Positions 12,401 to 24,400 of a stretch of 33,155 bases of DNA are shown piece after piece; positions within the stretch are counted from its first letter, which is position 1, and each line of letters opens with the position of its first letter. The position numbers and the translations under genes were made by a program. The notes beneath the pieces are model-generated. The model was not told the origin of the DNA, made no database searches, and was given only the letters and a program-made list of their open reading frames with translations. This DNA comes from Apostichopus parvimensis. Its lineage: Eukaryota; Echinodermata; Holothuroidea; Aspidochirotida; Stichopodidae. The DNA is taken from the NCBI GenBank assembly GCA_000934455.1, contig KN885040.1, forward strand, positions 99,065-132,219. The letters run 5' to 3'.

Positions 12401-15400
12401 TGAGAAATACTCTTGAAGAATACACTACTTTGTAACATTTTAGTTCTATGTTTAAAAAATCAAAGAAATACTGTCCCAACTGCTTATGCACTTAAGAAAG
12501 CAGTTCTCAGGAGAATTGCATAACTGGGGAGAAACTAGTGTTTAGAATCAGGTTCCTCAAATTACAGGACTTCTGAAGACAAACAAAGAATGGCAATAAA
12601 GTTTGGTAGGATTTATATCCTTGGAAGAAGAACTATTAATGGAAAAATTATCAGCAGAGCGTGTAAATGGAACTTAAAAAGAGCCAAGATATTTTTGGCC
12701 CAAATAGGATTTAACCAGCTGACATAGGGTGTAAACTGAGCAGATGTTTAAAAGTGAAGTTTTTCTTTCCTGTTCTCCTTTCAGGACACCGGAGGCCAAG
12801 TTGCTGGTGGAGGCGTATCCTGCTATTATTCACACACTCTACAGATGTTGTTTTTCAGCTATGCTCACGGTTAGTTGACCTCCTTAAACATTTTGGTGGT
12901 TCCCGTTCTATTCTAGTGTTAACGATGTCTGTCAGGCTCCGGGTACTACTCATTTCCAAATGCGTAGAACTATGGATCTTATGAAACATATTTATGGCTT
13001 TATAGCCTGCTAGGTGTATATTACGACGGCCGAAACGTTTGCTTCTTTTGTACTAAATGTATGTTACTGCAAATCACACATTGGTGATTGCACTAAGATT
13101 GTCCTTCTTAATTGCCCGTCTAAAAACAAAACCTTACATATTATTTGATGTTCTTACCAAATAGTAGTCTTTTTGTGATTTATTAAAAACGTTTCTGACC
13201 TTAACTATTCATCTGTATGGTCCTACAAGAGTATCAGTACAACAAAGTGGTGAACAAGAAAAAAAACACCCATGAAAATGTACATTGTGTGATTGTTGAG
13301 TTCTGTTTTAACAGTTACTGGATTTATACATTTACATAAAATTGCAGCAAAGTTGCAAAGGGAGATATTTTACAGTAAACTTGGCAAACTAGAACTTTCA
13401 CATCTCTCATATGCCACTTGTGCTACTATTTGTAGTAATAATGCTATCCATATTCTTCCTGCTGTGTAATAATGGACCAATCACATGTTGACTTGAATCT
13501 CGACGGGTGAAAGGTTTCAGAGTCACTTTGGTTAGCGCCAACCACCTAAATTCAATCCTGGAGGGTACTTTACTTTAACTACAATGGGCTTGTCAGCTGT
13601 CTTGAAATACATAGGTCATGATTTGTAGCACTCCACTTTGCATTCAGTTTGAGGAGATTGTGAAGGCTAGGATTCAGTGTAGATATTCCATTCTCCACAA
13701 TAATTTAAAATTTCGTAGAAATAAAAGGAAATTTGTCAAGTTCACTTTTTTGAAATTCCATTTTCTTGAGTCAAGAGTTTGTTCTTGTGAGAAACTAGAG
13801 ATGAATGGTTAGTTTGATTATCAGTGCTAAACTTTTCTTGCAAACTTACTTGTATTTCTTATTTATGAAAAAACATCACATCCTCTTCTTCTCTTCCTAC
13901 TCCTTGTTCCTTTTTCAGGCAAGACATTCTGTGCTCCTGTTAACCAACAACAACTCAACATTTCTAGCATGTATCCCATCACCCTCAAGAAGTAAGTATA
14001 TTTATTCTTTATTCCCATCTTATAACTTAAAGGAGTTCTTTTTAATATTCTCCACAGCTATGATGTTTATCACAGATAGTCCTCTAATAGAGTAGCTGTT
14101 ATTGGATGGCCCAAATTCTCATTTCTAATTGGAGTAGGCCCTTGGACTCTTTCAGATTTATTTGTTGGGGTGCATGTATTTTATTTCTCTTTGTTAATTA
14201 TTTGTCACATACTCTTGGAATATGAAATACATCTAAACCAATTAATTATATGTTATATGATTGTTTGATGCAATTATTTTCATAACCCCCTGCCATTACA
14301 AATCCAAGTCATCCAGTAAGGAAAGAAAAGAGATTTTAAGGAAAAAAAGTTTGAGAGTGTCTAGATTAAACTTGTTAATTGTAACAAGATATTTGTAACA
14401 CTCTCTCTTCTATTACAAACTTAATAATAACAACTTCTCCTTCTTCTTCTTCTTCTTTTCCTCCTCCTCCTCCTCCTCCTCCTCCTCCTCCTCCTTCTGC
14501 TCCTCCTCCTCCTCTAGTAATGGTGGTAAGTCTGGTAACCCCCCTCCCCTGTGTCAGTGGAACGAGGTACCCATGCACCCGGGATTGGTCTGCGCTCTCA
14601 CCCAGGCCAACAGTATCCCTGTGGTCCTGATGATGGAACCAGACAAGATCAGAGTACAGGAGATAAAGACTCTACCAGCCAAGTCAAAAGTCCAGGACAT
14701 GGTCGCCATCCGTCACTCGTCATCCTCCGAGCAGCAGAGGACCACCCTGATCCTCCTCTGTGAGGACGGCAGCTTGAGGATTTACATGGCTAACGTGGAC
14801 ACTACCAGTCACTGGATGTCCAGTCAGTTCCAGGCTGCAGGAGCCATCAGTGCCCTGAAACCGATCAAGAAGAAGAAGGTGGTGAAAGCAGGTAAACAAA
14901 CAACAGTCATTCAAGTATGTATCCGTTGATGAATGGAAGCTAGAGATGCCTATCCTATGAAGTATGTTATGTGACATGTGGAGAGATGTAGTGGAAAAGA
15001 AGAGACAGTCAATTTTTATTGATGTGATGGGGGGGGGGGGGTGTTGGGGTGGAAAAGAGGAGAGGAGAGGAAGAAAGCAGGAAGTGGAGCATCTCACCTT
15101 ATGAATTGCCTTCAAGTAGCTTGGGGCTGTCCTAGGAAGAGGAGCTTAACTTTGTCTTTTGTTCTGTAGTAGACATGAGGTGATTGAAATTTTACATGTT
15201 AAAGTTTTTCTTTTTAGTCTGATTAAATTTAATTTGGCTTGTTTGATTAAATTTTTGAGTTTGATTAAATTTCCATTGATTACATAGGTATGGAACATAC
15301 ACAAATATAACATTCCTTATTGTTTCAGTACAGAAAGTCTTCAATGTTACACTGTTTAAATTTTCATTCTGGTCTCTTTTCTTTGCGTGGTTGAAGGAAA

Positions 15401-18400
15401 TAGAATTTAAAATTTTTTTTTTAAGTTAGTTACTCTAGTCAATGGCTTATTATGATGTGGGACTTCAGTATTTCTAGTAGTTTAGTACTAATTACTAGTA
15501 ATTTATGTAAACTGTGGCCATGCAAAACAGCATTATTCATCCCAACAGATTTATTATGATCAAGTTTTCTTTGAAAGGAATTATCCAATTTTCAAAGCAA
15601 CTAAAGATTTATGTAGAGCTTATCAAATCTCAATGACTGTTGTCACCATATTAAATTAAAGATTTGAAGACATGAACAGAGCAATGCATCATTCATCTTC
15701 TGCTCTTTGCAGAATGTCTTGATGTCATATGAGGTAGTTACACAGTCGTATATTGGGCATGCATGCTTTAAACTTCATAAAAAGGATCGTTAAAATGTGC
15801 CATTTCTTTATCAGCCTGTGAGATCGATAAAACTTCGTCGTGTATCATTTCGTAACTCTTTCATTCCTATCTCCTCATCAGGTCGACCGACAGGCCAGGT
15901 CTCCTTCCCGGTGGATTTCTTTGAGTCCTGCCAGGCACTGAGTGAAGTCGAGTACGGCGGTAACGACCTCCTCCAGGTCTACAACGTCCAACAGATCAAG
16001 CATCGACTGAACACCAACGGGATGTATGTGGCCAGTACAAAGGTACGCCTCCCCCCTCAACCCCAGCTATCATGAAAATGCCACAGAATTGACATTACAA
16101 TCCATAAGCTCACCCTTCTTTCCTTAGCATCGTTGTTTAATTAGCCGTGAAAGCCACGGATATGATTATAATTACCAATCTTTTCTTTGTTCTTTCGTTG
16201 TTTCATCAGGCTGGCGGTTTCTCCATCGATGTATTCAACAACAATGCGTCCATGGTAATGGTTGGTTTACGGGTACACGTCGGTACGCAGTCTATCGAAA
16301 GAGCACCTTCCTACCTGGAGGTCTTTGGACGTACCAGTCAGGTAGAGATATCCGCAGTGTTTTGCCACGTTTATTGTAATAACGCATTTTCTTTATTCAA
16401 GGAAATATAAACCCAGCTGATAAGAAAACTTACAAATGCCTTTAAAAAAGCACTAAGCCAAACCATTTCTTTCATTTTTGGGGAATAATCTGGTATTTGA
16501 TATTCTCATATTGGTAAAAGATGCTACTCAGTCATTCAATCTTTCTAAAGTAAAATATTAAACCTACTTAACGGCTAGTTAAATTTTTTTTACTAGACTA
16601 TCATATGAAAAGGTTTGCTGCTTCGTTAGAGTTAATACCTTGTATCACAACAACACGCAATTGTAAATGTTAAAGAGTAATGTGAGCGTATCTATCTTAC
16701 CCGTTTAATCTTTGAATCTTTTACTTCTACCTCGTCAGGTGTCTCTGACCCGCAATCGATGGTTTGACATGCCCTTCACCAGAGAAGAGGCTCTCACAGC
16801 TGACAAGAAGTTTACTGTGTTTGGTTAGTATGATCTGTGTTTATTATAGTATGTTAATACTGAGGGATTAGTTGAGAGGGTAAATTATGTGTAAATGTTT
16901 ACTATTTGGACTGTATAGGTCAATTTTATCAAATGCGATGTTTTATTCTTGTTGGTGAATACTAAAGCTTTGGTGGAGTTCTTTACAGACATGTCTTCAT
17001 CAGGGCATCTTTATAAAAGAGAAAATTGTAGGCGTATATTCAACACAAGATGTTTACATTGCTGCTCTGTTTGATCCTCATGGTTGGTAGGTATTATTCA
17101 TGAACCTATTAGAGATTCAGTCTCAGTAACTCACTGACCAAGGTTTACATTTCTCCTAACATTCAGAAGCTCCGCAACATGTTGAACTTTACCTTTCAAG
17201 CATTGAAGTGACTTAAAGATTACACATAAAAACATTATTTTTATTATGATTATTATTATTATTATTACAATTGTTTCCCTGTCTGTTTTGTCCCTCTTTG
17301 CCGTCTTCTCAGTCGGTCAGTCGGTCGATCCCGATAGCGTGACCATGGTCGACTCCATCGTGGTCTACAGCAAGACCAAAGAGACCTTCAACTGGTACGA
17401 TGAACAGGCAGAGGAGTTTGCCAGCACCCCCACAACGACCCCTGCATCAACATCTGCCTCCTCTGGCCCCAGTGCTGACAGTGAACCCATGTCACCCCCT
17501 CCAGTACCCATGACATCCCTGGACAAGATCCTGTCTTCGTCCCTGGAGGTGCTGGATGGTGTGGTCAATTTAGTTCCACATCAAGATGTAAGTCAAATAT
17601 TCACAATTTCACAAAATATTGCATATATACAAAGAAAAATCTTTCCTTATTTTCCAGTGAGTCAATGAAAGTTCATGCCAAGGTTTTGCTAGCCCTGGTT
17701 TGGGGTTTTCCTTGAGCCAACATGTAGGGTGTGAGAGACCGAATGCCCAGCTATCTGGCCATCCACAGAAAAATGTGAAAATTTGTCACGATCTGTTTGG
17801 TTGTTTAGACTGTCAAATTTTCAAGAAGTGGCTTCTACTTGCAATAGCATGACTCCCTTTTCCTATGTCACATGCATCTGCGAAGCGCCTTCCAAACAGG
17901 TCAAACTTTTAAGTGATTATTGAAGATTTAGTTATAATTTTGGAGTGTTAGCTCAGTGGTTAACGCAGGTGCCTTTCAATCATTAGGTCCCAAGTTCCAG
18001 TCACTCCAAGATTAATGTATGTTCTCCAGTTACAGAGTTGTTGACAATTGACAATTCATAATCATGGACATTAAATACGAATCTATGAGACTGACTTCGG
18101 TCAGCTTGCAGCTTTGATAAGCCAAGGATGGCTTCTTCTCGTGTTCTCGCTTGCAGCAGGATCTAAATACATACATACATACATTTTGTAAGATTTAAGC
18201 ATTTTGATCAATAATGGATGTTTTACTTTCTTGTTCACTTCAGGAGTCTCACAGAGACACAATTTTGAGAATGGGTACGGACATACTGACCCTGCCCACA
18301 CCGCAGGCAATTCAACAGCACGTGAAGACCCTCCTGACCACTGTACAGCCTTCAGGTTCAGCCTACCATGACCACAAGGTAGATAGAAAAGAAACTCTCA

Positions 18401-21400
18401 TGGATTTGATGATGTCATGACAACTGAAGTTAAAAGATATAGAAAATAAATCAGCCGTTTCATTATTGGTGATATTTGGAGCAGCAAATGTTAAGACTAG
18501 CAAAAGTCTTGGACTAGCAAAAGGAAGGGTTGTGAGTTAAAAAAAGTCAGGTGGCCATTGAAAGATGGATGAGATCCACAGAGAAAGAATTTCCCAAACT
18601 GACTTTTCTTCAATAGTGAGCAACTGGTATAGAATAAATTGTTTTTACAGTTATTGTGTTTGCAGGAGTCTTGTTATGAGGTTGCATGGTATGAAGGTTC
18701 TACCCGTATATGAATACCTATTATCAGTTATACATTAAACTGTGCACTCAGCGAAGGATAACAATAATGAAACTTGTCACTGTCTGTATACCAAGGGTCC
18801 TCAATTTATTTTCTTGGACGGCTAGATCAAAACATTTGTTGCTGCAATTGACTAGACAAACCAAAGAATAAACCTGCAGTTCCTAGAGTAAGCAATGCCC
18901 AGTGTAGGCCTGTGAGATGTTCAAACCTAAGGGCTTTCGGCCTGCATAACAATTATTGCAAAAATTGTGGGTGGAGTTTTTCTCTGCAGGTTGTACTGTA
19001 ATAATTCTTTGCGAAAATTTAGCCCTGCGCCATACCATCTCTGATGAGTAGTGTGAAAGTGAACTTGGCATCGTATTTTATCTTCCAAAACTACTGTGCT
19101 ACACCTGTTTTTCTCCTTTCTGCATTAAATTAACTTGGGTGAGATTCCATAACATGAACAGGTCCTAGATGAGAATTCTAGTGTCCTAACTTGGAGTGAA
19201 TATCTTAATAATTTATTCATATGTGTTTTTTCTCCTTTTTGAAAAGGACAAGGCCCTTCTGGCTCATGTGGTCCAGTGTCTGAATGCAGAGCCACTAGAG
19301 GAAACCAAGGCTGTGGCTGTCCCAGCCCCTGAGCTGGATCCAGAAGCCTTCCAGAGGCTGGTGGTCACAGCCCGTTCTGTGGCTACGTCAAGACCGATTA
19401 ATCTGGTCTCGTTTGCGGACAGAGACCTCAACTCTACTTTACTCGCAGACATGGGTGAGTTGGCATATCTTGTGACCGTCCTCCCATTTTTCTTGGATGA
19501 AATGCATTTACTAGGATATTTACATTAGTTCCAAGTACCCACAGGTAGAAATTATGGAATTTTATGTATCCTTTGAAAAATTGTAGAATGTGAAATTACA
19601 ACAATAGCATTTTTATATCAAATGTTGTTTTAGGCCACAGAAATGGACATTTCAGTATTTACATAGAAGTATGAAAGTTGAAATTCAACTTTTGTTATTG
19701 TAGTACTGCACGTGTTAAAAATTTCACTGGTCTTGAAAACCTATCCAAGCCAAAACAGACTTAGCATTTTTCTAGATAAATGGGTAATGGCACATGCCAA
19801 ATAAGGAAGTTATCAGTTATACAGAAGCATAGTGTAAAAAGTACCTATTCTATGTAACAAACTGTCCCAACATTGTACATACTGTGAGTCTCATTAACAT
19901 TGTACAATACACCTTGGCAATTGATTTCTTTTGGCTGCTTAAACAGTTTTCACCATTCATTTTTGCCAGATACCACAATGGACCCTCAATATAGTGGCTC
20001 AGATGTGACTTCAGATACGGCCTCCAGCCCTACCCTCGACGTAGATGAAGATGAGGGCCAGCACTTCCTGACACGCCTCCTAGATGCTTTCTGGAGGCTG
20101 CATAGTGCCAAACCATCTAACTCCATGCTGGCCCCAGCCTGCCTACCCGGTAAGCCCTTCACTGGACATGAAATTTATATCGGTTTTGTCTTTTAACTGT
20201 CTCTAACACATTTAATCAAAGTTAGTCTTTGGTATATGTAGCTGAATGATAACATTTACAAGCATAGGCGTAGGAGCCTAATTTGATTTGGGGGGGCTGT
20301 AACGACTTGCCCGAAAAATATAACCAATGTGCATATCATATATGCATTCATTGGTTATTACATCACATGCCAATAACATACAATCATTTTCCGTGTTATT
20401 ACCCTTCCATATTGGTAACAATTATTGGGGAAGTCGTTACAATAATAATGATAATAATAATATAAGTTTAACCATTGAAAAACACATTACAAATTATTCT
20501 TCTTTCATTAGGTGCCTGGAAAATTCTCAGCATATTGCCCGAATTTTCACAAATATTTTTGGTTGGAGGGGTTGCAGCCCCCCAAGCCCCCCCGCCTCCT
20601 ACCCCTCCTACACCTATGTTTACAGGCTATCGTAAGGAATTTGTGCAGTGGGTCGACATCTTGTCAGATTACTACTTCTTTTCTCAAAAATTTATTCCCA
20701 CTTTTGCTTTGGAAAGTGTCTTCCATTTGTTTAATTACACTTCTTACTGTGTCAAAAAAGAAGGGCTGCAGCAGCAGCTGCAATATCCCCTGCAGCAAAG
20801 CTGAACCAATATCAAACAGAAGAGATTATCTCAGCAGAACAGCAGTGCAGTACTGGCTGAAACCGCAGAGCACAAAACGTTTTGTCCCAAGCATTGTCGC
20901 TGCAGCCCCCCTCAGCATCCTACTTGTGACACGTTGCCCTTACCTGTTTAAATTCTGTTCCTGTTTGTATTTTTATATCATTAACATAGCTAATACATTT
21001 GCATCCTCAGGCTTGACTCACATCGAGATCACCGTGGGTGCATTGGTGGAGATCATCTATGCCTTTGCCAGTACCGATCTGTCTGTCGTACCCCTGGCTA
21101 CTAAACTGATCATGAGACTGCTTATATCAGAGGTATGCTGTAGAGATAACATTCTATTACCATAGTTCAATTTTACGTCACTTATGATAAGCCAGCTGAC
21201 TGTTATCTTTAAAAAACAATAAATGTGATTTAAATTGTAACATTACTGACAGTATTTATCCTGGTCACATGACTTTAGAGTGCCGCTGGAAACCAGCTAA
21301 CGGTTAGCACTTATCTTTTATGAAACATTACAGGACACTAATGTCAGCTTTGCAGCAAAGCAAGCTCTCATCAGGGTGATGCACCCACATCCGAAGGACC

Positions 21401-24400
21401 AGCGTGTTGTAATCCCATCTCCTCCCAGATGTAGTTCTCCATCAGCAGATCAAGGCATGGCTGGTGATGAGGACAAGGAGACTTCACCAGATGTAGAGGA
21501 GGGTGCAGGGGGTGTCGTCACGGAGCAGGAGGTCTCAGAATCCTCCCACGACGAAGCATCGTACGATGTCATCGTGAGTTCCAGTAAACCTAGTTTTCCT
21601 GTCTAAGATTGTGAATATTTAATTTTGAAAGCAATCTGATTTGAAAATGTTCAATCAACTTGGCAGTAAACTTTGACAGTTTTTCCCCTATTTTCTCTCT
21701 CTCTACCCCCCCCCCCTTTTTTAAGTTGTTGATAATGTAAGTATCAGTAGGTTGAATTCTTGCATGATGATAAGTTCTGTGTACTATGGAACAGTTTTTA
21801 GGACTATTCTTTAGGTATGGCCTGTGCCTTGGTGCTTAATTCACCTTGCAAAAAGACTGAAAGACACTTAAAACCTAAATCTAAAAATCATAAATTTTGC
21901 ACTTCTTCCAAAAATGAATGTTTTAAAAGGAAACAAAATTGCTCTTAAAAATGTTTCATCTTGTTAGAATATTGGATGTTAGCACAAAACAATTGTCAGA
22001 GTTTCCTTCTTCTGTTGATCCTCAGTGAAGTCAATGTTATAGCTTCTGTACCAGTTGCTTTCATCTCAAGAGTGTTTAAAAGGGCAGATCCACATGGAGG
22101 CATCATGCTTTCTTCATGGATAAATATCAATTTTTTTATATTTTTTTTAAATATGCAGAATAGAAGTGGCAATCAGTTGAGGCTACCTTAGGTAAAATAC
22201 CAAATCTTGTCTGGTTTTCATTTAGTTCTGCATCGTTAATGATAATGAAGTTGTCAATTTTTAAGTTGTATTCCCCTTCTCCTTTTCATAGGAACCTGAA
22301 TCCATGGAATTAGAACCAGGTGAAGCTGATCCTGAGCCAGACCCTCCTGCCAATGGTGCAGTTGGAAGCCAGCTCAATTTTGAGTCCCTCTTGGGTAGAG
22401 GAAGAGTGGGAGGATTCCCACCGATGCTGGACATCCCTCCAGAGGCGGAGGATGACGAGGTGCGTGTCTGTTAGGAGAACAATAGTAGATTGACAATGGG
22501 AGTGCAGTACAAGTTATAACCATGTTAGGAGAACAATAGAAGATGGACAATGGGAGTGCAGTACAAGTTATAACCATGTTAGGAGAACAATAGTAGATTG
22601 ATAATGGGAGTGCAGTACAATAAAACCATGTTAGGAGAACAATAGTAGATTGACAATGGGAGTGTAGTACCAGCTATAACCATGTTAGGAGAACAATAGT
22701 AGATTGACAATGGGAGTGTAGTACAATATAACCATGTTAGGAGAACAATAGTAGATTGACAATGGGAGTATAGTACAAGTTATAACCATTCTAGAAGAAC
22801 AATAGTAGATTGACAATGGGACAGTACTAGTTATAACCATGTTAGGAGAACAATAGTAGATTGCCAATGGGAGTGTAGTACAAGTTATAACCATGTTAGG
22901 AGAACAATAGTAGATTGACAATGGGAGTGCAGTACTAGTTATAACCATGTTAGGAGAACAATAGTAGATTGCCAATGGGAGTGTAGTACAAGAAATAACC
23001 ATGTTAGGAGCACAATAGTAGATTACAATAGGAGTGTGGTACAAGCTATAACCTTGTAAGGAGAACAATAGTAGATTCACAATGGGAGTATAGAACAAGC
23101 TATAACCATGTTAGGAGAACAATAGTAGATTGACAATGGGAGTGCAGTGCAAGTAATAACCATGTTAGGAGAAATGCTGAAAATGCTGCTGAAATAAGAT
23201 ACCGTAGAAATCTTTCACTATGCCCTTCAATGCACTTATTTTCTCTTTTTCTCTCCATGAAAACCCTGTAAAAGTTTTTGTGGGGAATTTCATATTAATT
23301 TAAAGTAAACGTTTAGTGCCTGTAAAAGTATTTCTATACTGTGATTGATTTGTTGTACATTCAGGCAATGATGGAGTTGGCAATAGCTCTAAGCCTTCAG
23401 GAACAATCTAGTGGTTCAGCTGGGAGTGGACTGAATCTTCAAAGTCTGGGATTAGCTTCAGATGTGCAAGGTGTAGGAGCTGTACAAGGTCAAAGTTCAT
23501 CATCCTTGGAAACTGGAACCCTCTCTGATACCACAGCATCAGGTAAAGTAATCCTAAATAGCTTCTTTTTTTCCCCCAATAATTCAGTCTGTTGCTTTCA
23601 GTGTAAATATATTACAACATTCATAGTTATGAATAGGATTGCAAAGAAAACTTGAGAAGTTACACGGACAAGTTATCAACAATTTTCGTTGAAATGAATG
23701 GTAAGAATGTAAGAAGAAGACACCAAATGTACACTTCTAAAAGTCATAATGAAGCCAAAACTTCATTTGAAATCATAAGAGGTGACCTTTATATAAAGGA
23801 TTTTTTTTAAAGTGTGTAATTGTAAATGAAGGATAATATTTTCAATTTCTCAGATGGTAATTAGTCTGTCAGAGACTTGAAGTTAGTTTCTCATGAAGTA
23901 GGCATCCTTCTTCCTATTGAGGATTTGTTGTGATCATTCTATGTTTTTTGTGCCTTTGAATGCTTGATCCTGTTTGTGTGAGGTTTTAACAGGTATTTTA
24001 TTTATGTAGTTTATGTGTGTTCTGGTATTTGTTATTTTTATGTGACCTTTTGTTTTCTTTTTTGTTCCATGTTGTTTTAAAAGTTGGGGGAGGGGAGGGT
24101 ATCTTGTTTGTTTTCCTCGTCAAGGAAGGGGAATGGCAAGATATTACTCTCATGTAAGGAAGTAAACCCTGATGTTTAAATCTGGAGACATGAAATGTTC
24201 AGTATTTCAATATTTAATCATAACTGGTATGGTTAATCTAATGTATTACAGAAAAATGTAATGGAAGTAAATAGTATGGAATAGTAATGGAAGTAAAAAG
24301 TAAACCTTTTAGAATATTTTTACTCTTTTTTGGACACATTTGCTTAGCATGCAAATGAAGAGAATTTGATAGTGAGTATATTAGACTGTTGTACAAGAAT

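Noticed and set aside
14720..15115. Minus-strand open frame of 131 codons
   Set aside because: Antisense to exon 18 and a G-run of intron 18; composition is that of the complement of a coding exon.
17313..17320. Alternative acceptor for exon 22 at 17320
   Set aside because: Removing 8 bases breaks the frame; the upstream AG gives the conserved SVDPDSVTM stretch in frame.
17942..18009. A functional tRNA gene on the plus strand
   Set aside because: B-box is mutated, anticodon arm is irregular, and it is joined to the same SINE body.
20512..21165. Plus-strand open frame of 217 codons
   Set aside because: It runs through the end of a TIR element, a second repeat and exon 26 of UBR4 with intron on both sides. 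Only the last part (21011-21132) is coding, as exon 26.
22685..23098. Minus-strand open frame of 137 codons with a repeated peptide
   Set aside because: It is the 54-bp minisatellite read in one frame; 54 is a multiple of 3, so the frame stays open and the peptide repeats. No start context or similarity.
22471..23174. CRISPR array
   Set aside because: Units are joined head to tail with no unique spacers, in an animal intron.
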